From Thermohalobaculum sp035527255 (GTDB lineage: Bacteria; Pseudomonadota; Alphaproteobacteria; Rhodobacterales; Rhodobacteraceae): DNA of 6,476 nt. The stretch lies in assembly GCA_035527255.1 (NCBI GenBank), contig DATLAW010000085.1:1-6476 (forward strand), given 5' to 3'. Position numbers and translations under genes: made by a program. A model generated the notes under the pieces. The model had not been told where the DNA came from. It made no database searches and saw nothing but the letters and a program-made list of their open reading frames with translations. This document shows, piece by piece, positions 1 through 6,438 of the stretch (position 1 is the first letter of the stretch; each line of letters opens with the position of its first letter).

Positions 1-422
1 GGGACGCAAATCTGGCGCCGCTGCCGCCGGCCGAGCAGTCGCGGGTGCATCCACGGGTTTGGGTCGCGACCCCGGCCCCGACCGTGGCGCGCACCGAGCG
101 TGATCTGGCCACTGGCGGGCTCGATTTAGCCCATGAGGAGGGCGACGGCACAACCCGCCTCGACCACGGCTGGACCTTCGGCGATGTGGTCCGGCGGCGC
201 TACCACATTGACCCGGACGATCCGACGTCGGCCCGCGTCGACTGGCAGGGAACCCAGACCTACAGCCGTCCCGGTGCCTTCGACATCCGGATCGAGGCAA
301 CCCAAAGCGTCAGTTGCACCGCCACTGATTTCATCGTCCACGCAACGCTGGAGGCGCATCGTGACGGCCACCCGGTCTTCTCGCGCCGTTGGCTCGAACA
401 TATCCCGCGCGATGGTGTCTGA
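1..422 (+). CDS. CocE/NonD family hydrolase, C-terminal fragment (5' end outside window)
   Basis: The open frame enters from the left edge (first full codon at position 3) and stops at TGA 420-422, giving about 139 C-terminal residues. No start is assigned, because the frame is open to the edge and the internal GTG at 45 has no ribosome binding site. The fragment is beta-rich, with phrases such as DLATGGLDLAHEEGDG, RRRYHIDPDDPTSARVDW, SVSCTATDFIVHATLEA and a final FSRRWLEHIPRDGV. These match my recollection of the tail that follows the jelly-roll (PepX C-terminal-like) domain in alphaproteobacterial CocE/NonD serine hydrolases of the S15 peptidase/acyl esterase group. The alpha/beta-hydrolase catalytic domain would lie upstream and cannot be checked, so substrate is unknown. 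It converges on the SDR gene. The family call is inference from the tail alone. Confidence 0.72.
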   Translation, partial: DANLAPLPPAEQSRVHPRVWVATPAPTVARTERDLATGGLDLAHEEGDGTTRLDHGWTFGDVVRRRYHIDPDDPTSARVDWQGTQTYSRPGAFDIRIEATQSVSCTATDFIVHATLEAHRDGHPVFSRRWLEHIPRDGV

Positions 423-434
423 CCTGTCTGGAGG

Positions 435-471
435 ATTTTCCAGCTAAGGCTGGTCGCCCTTGCTGGAAAAT
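435..471. repeat. Inverted repeat between convergent genes, possible bidirectional terminator
   Basis: Positions 435-444 (ATTTTCCAGC) and 462-471 (GCTGGAAAAT) are perfect 10-base inverted arms around a 17-base loop. A competing smaller hairpin exists: CCAGC at 440-444 can instead pair with GCTGG at 449-453 around a TAAG loop. The site lies 12 bases after the hydrolase stop and about 58 bases beyond the SDR stop, where two convergent transcripts would end. Neither strand has a clear U-run after the stem, so a classical Rho-independent terminator is not shown. The structure is seen; its role is inferred. Confidence 0.55.
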
Positions 472-528
472 GCTCTCGACCACGATGACCGATGGTTCGA
501 TCGTCTCACGTCATCTCGCCCCAACCGC

Positions 529-1314
529 TCAGCGGATGCACCAGCCGCCATCGACCGGCAGGACATGCCCGGTGACAAACGACGATGCGTCAGAGGCCAG
601 GAAAACTACCGGCCCCACCAGCTCCTCCGGCGCACCCTTGCGCTCCAGCGGCGTACCCGCCTGAATCTTGGCGATCATCTCCGGCGTATCGTATCGCCCG
701 GTGCTGCTTTTCATCTGCGAGGTCATGTAGCCGGGCGCGATGGCGTTGACCCGGATGCCGTGCCGGCCCCACTCGGAGGCGAAATGGCGGGCCATGTGGT
801 CGACCCCGGCCTTCGAGGCGCCATAGCTGGTCAACCCTTCGAAGGCGACCAGGCTGCCAGACGACGAGATCATCACGATCGACCCGCCGCCGCCCTGCGC
901 AATCATCTGCCGGCCGGCGAGTTGGGCGCAGGTAAAGGCGCTGGTCAAGTTCACATCGATGATCCGCCCCCAAACCTCGGGATCGACGTCCTCGGCCGCT
1001 TCAGCACCACCGACGCCGTGATTGACCACCATGATGTCGAGCTTGCCAAAGGCGGCGACGGTCGCGCTGATCAGGCCTTCGCATTGCTGGCGGTCGGTCG
1101 CCTCGAAGGTGATCTCGAGCACCGGATAGCCGTCGGCCCGAAGCTCCGCCGCTGTTTCGGCGACCACATCGGCGCTGCGCCCACAAATCGTGACCGAAGC
1201 GCCAGCCTCGGCCAACCCCCGAGCCATCGCCCGGCCAAGGCCGCGACCCGAACCGGTTACGATTGCAACCTTGCCGGTAAGATCGAAAACTCGCGCCCCA
1301 TTTTGCCCGTTCAC
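529..1314 (-). CDS. SDR family NAD(P)-dependent oxidoreductase
   Basis: A 261-residue classical short-chain dehydrogenase/reductase, full length for the family (about 250). The Rossmann nucleotide-binding motif TGSGRGLG is at residues 20-27. An Arg at 46 (CGRS) after the second strand suggests NADPH preference. The catalytic set is complete: N122, S151, Y164 and K168 (YGASK). The PG motif is at 194-195 and the C-terminal VTGHVLPVDGG is typical of the gluconate-5-dehydrogenase/3-oxoacyl-ACP-reductase-like branch. The usual NNAG is replaced by VNHG (97-100). The GTG start is supported by GGGAGG six bases upstream (1321-1326 on the complement). There is no signal peptide, so it should be cytoplasmic. 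It is divergent from the TPR/ATP-grasp gene and has no operon partner in view. The substrate cannot be told from sequence; FabG-like, IdnO-like and other alcohol or sugar dehydrogenases all remain possible. Confidence 0.93.
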   Translation of the reverse strand: MNGQNGARVFDLTGKVAIVTGSGRGLGRAMARGLAEAGASVTICGRSADVVAETAAELRADGYPVLEITFEATDRQQCEGLISATVAAFGKLDIMVVNHGVGGAEAAEDVDPEVWGRIIDVNLTSAFTCAQLAGRQMIAQGGGGSIVMISSSGSLVAFEGLTSYGASKAGVDHMARHFASEWGRHGIRVNAIAPGYMTSQMKSSTGRYDTPEMIAKIQAGTPLERKGAPEELVGPVVFLASDASSFVTGHVLPVDGGWCIR

Positions 1315-1490
1315 TGTCCGCCTCCCGCAATGGCCCTAGCTTCGAGCGCCATCATGCGCCGTGCCATCGTATTCGGCAATATGGCACAACCGCCCGCTGG
1401 GACCATCTGCCGCGTTAGGCCAGCATATCGACCCTTGGCACCTTGTCGGGTATACGTTCAAACGAGATCAGTGCAATCGGAGCAACAAGC
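1315..1490. promoter_or_regulatory. Divergent intergenic region between SDR and TPR/ATP-grasp genes
   Basis: These 176 bases must carry the promoters of both divergent genes. Each end has a ribosome binding site: GGGAGG (1321-1326, complement) for the SDR and GGAG (1479-1482) eight bases before the ATG at 1491. A -35-like TTGGCA lies at 1435-1440, and a TATACG containing a GTATAC palindrome at 1450-1456, but they are only about 10 bases apart, so they do not make a normal sigma-70 pair. No clear operator or riboswitch is visible. Shared regulation of the two genes is possible but not shown. Confidence 0.4.
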
Positions 1491-3236
1491 ATGGGTCAGG
1501 GTGGGCAGGACGACCGCGAGAAGGCATTGCAACTGCACCGGAGCGGGCAGTTTGCGTTGGCGCGCGCAGCGTATCAGGCGCTGCTCGCTGATGCCCCCGA
1601 CGATGCGGACTTGCTGGGATTGATGGGTGTGCTCGCCTTACAGGACGAACGCACCGATGATGCGGAGGCGCTCCTCACCCGGTCGTTGGCGGCGGGCGGC
1701 GCGGTGCAAATACATCTGCGCAACCTCAATAATTACCTCGTGCTGTTGAAGGAGGCCGCACGCACGGACGATGCACGCGCGCTGGTCGCGGTGAACCTGC
1801 CGGAATGGCCCGAGGACGTTGTGCCGACTGCGACCGAGCGGGGAACGGTTCTGTCGCTGATCGAGGCGCTGCTGTTGCTGGACCAACCCGCGAAGGCGCG
1901 CCACCTGCTGAACCGAGCCATACCAGAACGATCCAACGACGCAGTGGCCCTGAGCTTGGACGGCCGATTGTGTCTGGCGGAGGACGATGCAGGAGCCGCG
2001 CTCGGAGTCCTATTGCGTGCCGTCGAACTCGCACCGGACAATTGCGAGCCGCTGATCGCTCTCGGCTATGCCCAGGACCAGTTGGGCCTGCACGACGATG
2101 GCCGAAAAACAGCCGATCGGCTCGCCCGGGGCTGGGCAGCATACTCCGCCCCAAGGAAGCGGTCGCAGCGGGCGGCGATCCTGGTGTTGAACCCGGTGCC
2201 AACCAGCGTTGGCGAATCGAAGGGCGGCCTGCAAGGGCTTCATTTTTCGTCTAACTATCCTGGTGAGATCGTCTCAAAGATGCGCGACGAATTCCAGTTC
2301 ATCTCGCTGTTCGCTGATTTGCCGGCGAGCGCACTGCCGCAGATTCTGCCGCCAGCGGATGTGGTGCTGAACAACATCGTCAATTCGGAAGCGCTGAACG
2401 TTCCCGGCAGGCTGGAAACCGTTTGCGCCGCGGTCGATCGGATCGGGCTGCCGATCATCAACCACCCGGACCAGGCGTTCCGGACGACACGGCAAAAGAA
2501 CGCCCTGTTACTTGAAGGCATCCCGAACCTGAAGGTGCCGCGGATCGAGCGATACCGAAGCGATTTGGCCTCGACGCAAGAAATCGCCGACGACATCGGC
2601 AAGAATCTCGGCTTCCCTGTGATCCTGCGCAAGCCCGATGCACATGCGAGTTCGGACCTGCAACTACAGATCGAGAGCGAGCCGACCGCAGTTCTTGTGC
2701 CGGATCGGGCCGCCCTCGTCGCGCATATGGCACGTTGGAGCTGGCGCGAATTCTACGCCATCGAGTTTGTCAATCTGAAGCGCAAAGACGGATTCTACCG
2801 CAAGCTTCGCGTCGTGTACGTCGACCGTGAGGTCATCGTGAGTATGGCGGGAATCGGCCGGCTATGGATGGTGTCGGGCTGGCGCGCGAAACAGCAGGGT
2901 ATCGACTTTTACCGTGCCAACCCGCACACGATCGAGGAATGCAACAGTATCGTCAGTGACCCGGAAGGGCAACTCGGGACCGAGGTCATGTTGACCCTCG
3001 AAGCTATAGGGGCCCAGATCCCGCTCGACATCTTCGGCGTTGATTTTGACGTGGACCACGCCGGCAAGGTGGTGTTTTTTGAGGCATCCGCAGCGATGAT
3101 CTTGCATGCCAACCATCTGCACGCGCCACTTGATGTGCGGCTTCCAGGGGAACAATTCGAGCGGATCGACGACGCCTTCCGGAACTTGGTCGCACGACGA
3201 ACAGCCGAGGCCGGCAGAGTGGCGCCCGCGGTTTAA
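1491..3236 (+). CDS. TPR-like/ATP-grasp-like fusion protein (putative carboxylate ligase-type fold)
   Basis: The protein has 581 residues counted from ATG 1491, chosen because GGAG (1479-1482) sits eight bases upstream; a TTG at 1443 has no comparable site. Residues about 8-215 are tandem amphipathic helices with TPR-like spacing (ALQLHRSGQFALARAAYQALLADAPDD; GAALGVLLRAVELAPDN). Residues about 226-357 look like a pre-ATP-grasp alpha/beta domain (AAILVLNPVP; LPIINHPDQAFRTTRQKNALLL). Residues about 358-570 look like a divergent ATP-grasp: FPVILRKP (375-382) with K381 as candidate nucleotide-binding lysine, EFYAIEFVN (420-428), YRKLRVVYVDREV (436-448), GVDFDVD (516-522) and FFEASAAM (529-536). 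Where I would expect an Asn metal ligand after the conserved Glu (E531), there is S533. It has no signal peptide or membrane segment, so is probably cytoplasmic. I recall similar TPR/ATP-grasp proteins in alphaproteobacteria but no assigned substrate. Architecture is fairly secure; activity is unknown. Confidence 0.72.
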   Translation: MGQGGQDDREKALQLHRSGQFALARAAYQALLADAPDDADLLGLMGVLALQDERTDDAEALLTRSLAAGGAVQIHLRNLNNYLVLLKEAARTDDARALVAVNLPEWPEDVVPTATERGTVLSLIEALLLLDQPAKARHLLNRAIPERSNDAVALSLDGRLCLAEDDAGAALGVLLRAVELAPDNCEPLIALGYAQDQLGLHDDGRKTADRLARGWAAYSAPRKRSQRAAILVLNPVPTSVGESKGGLQGLHFSSNYPGEIVSKMRDEFQFISLFADLPASALPQILPPADVVLNNIVNSEALNVPGRLETVCAAVDRIGLPIINHPDQAFRTTRQKNALLLEGIPNLKVPRIERYRSDLASTQEIADDIGKNLGFPVILRKPDAHASSDLQLQIESEPTAVLVPDRAALVAHMARWSWREFYAIEFVNLKRKDGFYRKLRVVYVDREVIVSMAGIGRLWMVSGWRAKQQGIDFYRANPHTIEECNSIVSDPEGQLGTEVMLTLEAIGAQIPLDIFGVDFDVDHAGKVVFFEASAAMILHANHLHAPLDVRLPGEQFERIDDAFRNLVARRTAEAGRVAPAV

Positions 3237-3252
3237 CCGGGCAACCGCCTTC

Positions 3253-4254
3253 TCAACCGCCGTTCTGGCGCCGGATCACCGCCGATAGCGGCGCCAACCG
3301 GGCCAGGGCGCCGGAACCTTGTTCACCCCAAAGTTGCAGGGCCAGGATCACCTGCTCATCCGGAACCGCGAAGACCACCGCACCACCGCGGGTGACGGCA
3401 TCAGCGGAGGCCAGGTCCAGCACCGCAACGATCTCCGCTGCGCTGGCGCCGGCTGGAATCGTGAAGCGACTGAGCCCAACAACCGTCGCGCCCAACTCCG
3501 TAGAGCGCATTCTGGGGCGCGCTTCCGACCCGACGCTATGATCCAAATATGCGAAGCCCAGTGGCGTCAGGGCGCCCAACATGCCATTCATTACCGCGGT
3601 ATCGGGCGGCGCCGTAGCATCCAGCGTGCGTGTTGCGGCTATTGCCATCGGCAACCGCTGAATCAGCGTAAGGGTCCGGATCGAGGCATCCAATTCGGCC
3701 ATTCCGTATTCTAACCCCGCCCCGCCAGACGCGCCCCGCGCCACCAGCGGCAGTTCCGCAACCACCTCGAAACCCGCATTGCGGGCGGCGGTCGCTGTCT
3801 CCAGATCGCCCCCGCCGCCGGCAACGACGCCGATGGTCAATGGCATGGTCATCGAGAACAGCACATCGTGCAGCAACGGAGTCGAGGCCGTGTTGTCGAG
3901 AACCACCGCCACCAACGGGATGCCCTCCTCGGCAAAGTAAGGTGCTGCATTGACCGACAACGCCGGGCCGGACAGCTCGACCGGCGCGAGCGTCTCGGCT
4001 TGCGGCGCCACACCGTCGGAGGCACCGGCGGTGGTATAGGCGGGTTCAGTAGAAACCTCGATGCCGCCGATCATCACCGGCCCGGTTGGGGCCTCCACAA
4101 CTTCGGGCGGAGGCGGCGGCGCCGGCGGCGGCAGCACATAGATCGACAGCGCGGCGGCGATGGCCGCACTAAACAGCACTCCGACCAACAAACCCCTGAC
4201 GAACTTCCAGAACCAGCGTGGACGCTCTTCATCATCGACGGTTTTCTTGCGCAT
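3253..4254 (-). CDS. Membrane-anchored divergent polysaccharide deacetylase (YibQ/DUF610-like), probably catalytically degenerate
   Basis: A 333-residue protein. The ATG at 4254 is preferred because the MRKK start is followed directly by a basic segment and a membrane helix (about residues 18-40); the frame stays open to 4332, but those extra codons have no ribosome binding site and do not look like a membrane-protein start. A proline-rich linker (42-50) and a low-complexity region to about 105 lead to a periplasmic domain (112-330) laid out like a divergent NodB-type deacetylase: PLVAVVLDN, LTIGVVAGG, ARNAGFEVVAELPL, LGFAYLDHS, VVFAVPD and the closing LQLWGEQG...LAPLSAVI. The family's usual active-site stretches seem replaced: LDN (119-121) for the Asp pair, AELPL for HLPM, AATRTL (206-211) for NNHMGS, and AVPD for GHP. 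A structural or envelope role is inferred. It is divergent from trpG and converges closely on the TPR gene. In Rhodobacteraceae I recall such genes near ctpA/envC; none is seen here. Confidence 0.74.
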   Translation of the reverse strand: MRKKTVDDEERPRWFWKFVRGLLVGVLFSAAIAAALSIYVLPPPAPPPPPEVVEAPTGPVMIGGIEVSTEPAYTTAGASDGVAPQAETLAPVELSGPALSVNAAPYFAEEGIPLVAVVLDNTASTPLLHDVLFSMTMPLTIGVVAGGGGDLETATAARNAGFEVVAELPLVARGASGGAGLEYGMAELDASIRTLTLIQRLPMAIAATRTLDATAPPDTAVMNGMLGALTPLGFAYLDHSVGSEARPRMRSTELGATVVGLSRFTIPAGASAAEIVAVLDLASADAVTRGGAVVFAVPDEQVILALQLWGEQGSGALARLAPLSAVIRRQNGG

Positions 4255-4304
4255 CGCAGCACCCCAGCCCCAGAGGTTATTCCTTGCCCGCACGTCACCC
4301 ATTG

Positions 4305-4338
4305 CTTGACGCGCGGTTGCCTGTCGCGGCATCTATAT
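4305..4338 (+). promoter_or_regulatory. Weak candidate promoter upstream of trpG
   Basis: CTTGAC (4305-4310) and CTATAT (4333-4338) match, hexamer by hexamer, the sigma-70 consensus described for alphaproteobacteria such as Sinorhizobium, but the spacer is 22 bases instead of about 17. It could therefore be a poor promoter, use a different -10, or be chance. The rest of the gap between the divergent genes (4255-4398) shows no Trp-rich leader peptide, no convincing attenuator hairpins and only a weak ribosome binding site before trpG. Confidence 0.25.
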
Positions 4339-4398
4339 CCACAACCTGCGGCGGGCGCTACTGCCGAGACCGCGCTGAGAACAGAAAGTCGCCCCGCG

Positions 4399-4989
4399 AT
4401 GCTGCTGCTAATCGATAACTACGACAGCTTCACCTACAGCCTCGTTCACTATCTGGGTGAACTTGGCGCCGAAGCCCAAGTTGTGCGCAACGACGAGATC
4501 ACCGTCGCCCAGGCTTTTGCCCTGAAACCGCAGGCGATCGTCATCTCACCGGGCCCCCGCACCCCGGACGATGCCGGGATCTGCCTCGAGCTGGTCAGGA
4601 CCGCGCCCGCCACCCTGCCGATCCTCGGCGTTTGCCTCGGCCATCAGGCCATCGGTCAGGCCTATGGCGGCGACGTGGTGCGCTGCCACGAGGTCCTGCA
4701 CGGCAAGCTGTCCTCGATCACCCACACCGACACCGGACTGTTCAAGGGCTTGCCACAGGGCTTTTCCGTCACGCGTTACCACTCGCTGGTGGTCGACCCT
4801 ACGACCCTGCCCGACTGCCTCGAGGTCACCGCTCGCTCGCAGTCCGGCGTGATCATGGGGCTGGCGCACAAGACCCGCCCGGTCTACGGCGTTCAGTTCC
4901 ACCCGGAATCGATCGCCAGCGAGCATGGCCACGCATTGCTGAAGAATTTTTTGGCGCTGGCCATGGAACATCAGGGAGAGGCGGCATGA
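4399..4989 (+). CDS. trpG: Anthranilate synthase component II, glutamine amidotransferase (TrpG/PabA)
   Basis: A 196-residue class I glutamine amidotransferase, normal length for TrpG. It hydrolyses glutamine and channels ammonia to the TrpE subunit, which makes anthranilate from chorismate; members of this family often also serve as PabA in folate synthesis. Visible motifs are NYDSFTY (7-13), ISPGP (49-53), GVCLGHQ (77-83) with nucleophile C79, and GVQFHPESIASEHG (164-177) with H168 and E170 completing the triad. The oxyanion-side HGK (101-103) is present. The ATG at 4399 begins exactly at the conserved LLLIDNYDSFT start, although the ribosome binding site is weak. Its stop overlaps the trpD start by four bases, implying translational coupling. 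No trpE lies in the 4.4 kb upstream, so the partner subunit must be encoded elsewhere or outside the window. Confidence 0.95.
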   Translation: MLLLIDNYDSFTYSLVHYLGELGAEAQVVRNDEITVAQAFALKPQAIVISPGPRTPDDAGICLELVRTAPATLPILGVCLGHQAIGQAYGGDVVRCHEVLHGKLSSITHTDTGLFKGLPQGFSVTRYHSLVVDPTTLPDCLEVTARSQSGVIMGLAHKTRPVYGVQFHPESIASEHGHALLKNFLALAMEHQGEAA

Positions 4990-5999
4990 GTGATGCATTA
5001 AAACCCCTGATCGGCAAGGCCGCCGATGGCCCGCTGACCCGTGCCGAGGCCGAGGCCGCCTTCGCCATCATCATGTCGGGCGAGGCGACCATGGCCCAAA
5101 TCGGCGGCCTGCTGATGGCGCTGCGCACCCGCGGCGAGGCGGTCGAGGAGATCACCGGGGCGGCGGCGGCGATGCGGGCCAAGGCGGCCCATGTCAAGGC
5201 ACCGGTCGGCGCGATGGACATCGTCGGCACCGGCGGGGATGGCCGGGGCACGCTGAACATCTCGACTGCAGCCGCTTTCGTCGTTGCCGGTGCCGGCGTT
5301 CCGGTCGCCAAGCACGGCAACCGGGCACTGACGTCGCAATCGGGCACGGCGGATGCACTCTCACAGCTGGGCGTCAATGTCATGGTCCCGGCCGAGGTCG
5401 CGCAGGCGGCGCTCGATTCCTGTGGTATCTGCTTCATGATGGCGCCGATGCATCATGCGGCGATGAAGCATGTGATGCCGGCGCGGCTCGAGCTGGGGAC
5501 GCGCACGGTCTTCAACATCCTCGGACCGCTGACCAACCCGGCGGGTGTGAAGCTGCAATTGACCGGCGCCTTCTCGCCGGCGCTGCTGCGCCCGATGGCC
5601 GAGACCTTGCAGGCGCTCGGCACCGAAGCCGCTTGGCTGGTGCATGGCTCGGACGGAACCGACGAGATCTCGATTGCCGGGGCAAGCACGGTGGTTGCGC
5701 TGAAGGATGGCGTGATCTCCGAGTACGAGGTGCATCCGGAAGACGCCGGGCTGCCGGTTCATCCGTTCCGCGAGATCATCGGCGGCGCGCCGGAGGAGAA
5801 TGCCGTCCGGCTGCGCGCGCTGCTGGATGGCGCAGCGGGCGCGTATCGCGACGCGGCGCTGTTGAACTCGGCCGCGGCGCTGGTGATCGCGGGGCGGGCG
5901 GGCGACCTGAAGGAGGGCGCCGCCATGGCCGCTGAGAGCATCGACAGCGGTGCGGCGAAAGCCAAGGTCACAGCGCTGGCAGCGGCAACGAGCGGGTGA
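4986..5999 (+). CDS. trpD: Anthranilate phosphoribosyltransferase
   Basis: A 337-residue protein, standard length for monofunctional TrpD. It transfers the phosphoribosyl group of PRPP to anthranilate, the second step committed to tryptophan, in the cytoplasm. The PRPP-binding glycine loop GTGGDG is at residues 81-86, followed by NIST (91-94), KHGNR (109-113) and SGTAD (119-123). R167 in MPARLELGTRTVFNILGPLTNP is the expected anthranilate-contacting arginine, and D226-E227 (DGTDEIS) are the metal-binding pair. The first about 70 residues form the helical N-terminal domain. The ATG at 4986 overlaps the trpG stop (ATGA), which fixes the start. The end, DSGAAKAKVTALAA, is complete, so the gene is intact. 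In related alphaproteobacteria trpC usually follows, but here there is no trpC downstream. Confidence 0.97.
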   Translation: MSDALKPLIGKAADGPLTRAEAEAAFAIIMSGEATMAQIGGLLMALRTRGEAVEEITGAAAAMRAKAAHVKAPVGAMDIVGTGGDGRGTLNISTAAAFVVAGAGVPVAKHGNRALTSQSGTADALSQLGVNVMVPAEVAQAALDSCGICFMMAPMHHAAMKHVMPARLELGTRTVFNILGPLTNPAGVKLQLTGAFSPALLRPMAETLQALGTEAAWLVHGSDGTDEISIAGASTVVALKDGVISEYEVHPEDAGLPVHPFREIIGGAPEENAVRLRALLDGAAGAYRDAALLNSAAALVIAGRAGDLKEGAAMAAESIDSGAAKAKVTALAAATSG

Positions 6000-6340
6000 A
6001 GCGCATGGCCGGTCGCGGCTCTGTGTGCATCTGACGGCTTGGAGATATTAATCAGACATCCTCAGGCTGGTCTCGAGCACCGGTTCTTGACCCAATGCGG
6101 AAGTTCGGCCTGATCGCTGTCGACGCCGAAACCAACTGTAGACGACGGTCAATCCGCCGACATCGCCAATATGCTGATCGCAGGGCTTTCGGAGTGAAAT
6201 CGATTGTTGGCGCCTGGCAAAATGTCGGCGCGCGCCGATCTGGGGCGATCGCCTGGATAGACCCGAAAAGCGGATCGTGATGGGCACTCGCCAGTTCATT
6301 CAGATCTGATTAACCCGGCTCGATCCGTTTCGAACACTAG
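6000..6340. other. Non-coding, probably decayed intergenic segment after trpD
   Basis: I find no convincing gene on either strand. The longest frame (complement, 6048-6299) has an unlikely composition (Arg/Ser-rich, no domain, no ribosome binding site). No trpC start or remnant can be read in any frame, and no clear Rho-independent terminator follows trpD. The segment is less GC-rich than the genes to its left and contains two loosely similar tracts near 6087 and 6258. Its last bases, CACTAG at 6335-6340, abut the inferred insertion-sequence end. Confidence 0.55.
6087..6279. repeat. Two imperfect copies of a GACCC/GCGGA tract
   Basis: Positions 6087-6107 (TTGACCCAATGCGGAAGTTCG) and 6258-6279 (beginning TAGACCCGAAAAGCGGATCG) share GACCC, an A-rich spacer and GCGGA in the same orientation, about 171 bases apart. 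They resemble short intergenic repeats that I recall as common in alphaproteobacterial genomes, often mis-annotated as small proteins with phrases like SALGQ; the complement here indeed reads TSALGQEP. The match is short and degenerate, so chance is possible. Confidence 0.3.
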
Positions 6341-6408
6341 GCCGTGTGGACGGATTGACTCACCCTATCGATTGAGGATTCACGCGGCAAAGATTGTGTG
6401 ATTCATGA

Positions 6409-6438
6409 ATAGCCGACGAATAGGGGAGTGTCGGCTAT
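6409..6438 (+). promoter_or_regulatory. Hairpin presenting the transposase ribosome binding site in its loop
   Basis: AGCCGAC (6411-6417) is perfectly complementary to GTCGGCT (6430-6436), and two more A-T pairs extend the stem to 6409-6410 with 6437-6438, so it includes the first two bases of the ATG. The 12-base loop (6418-6429) carries AGGGGAG, the ribosome binding site eight bases before the start. In RNA this would partly occlude the start codon while exposing the Shine-Dalgarno sequence. The pairing is seen directly; a role in keeping transposase translation low is inference. Confidence 0.6.

Noticed and set aside
1443..1490. TTG start 16 codons before the ATG of the TPR/ATP-grasp gene
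   Set aside because: There is no ribosome binding site before it, whereas ATG 1491 has GGAG at the right distance.
460..1623. Long plus-strand open frame of 387 codons across the SDR gene
   Set aside because: It lies antisense to a complete SDR with all catalytic motifs; its own product is Arg/Pro/His-rich without a domain. It is a shadow of high-GC coding.
3242..3261. Direct repeat CAACCGCC, twice, 12 bases apart between the convergent stops
   Set aside because: Only eight bases, in GC-rich sequence; it may be chance and forms no terminator.
4255..4332. N-terminal extension of the YibQ-like protein
   Set aside because: The extension has no ribosome binding site at its start codons and would place a non-membrane segment ahead of a typical MRKK-type anchor start.
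3868..4398. Upstream extension of the trpG frame
   Set aside because: The extra codons are antisense to the YibQ-like gene and have no domain; TrpG proteins start at the conserved LLLIDNYDSFT, matching ATG 4399.
6048..6299. Complement open frame of 83 codons after trpD
   Set aside because: Odd Arg/Ser-rich composition, no ribosome binding site, no recognisable domain, and it covers the repeat-like tracts.
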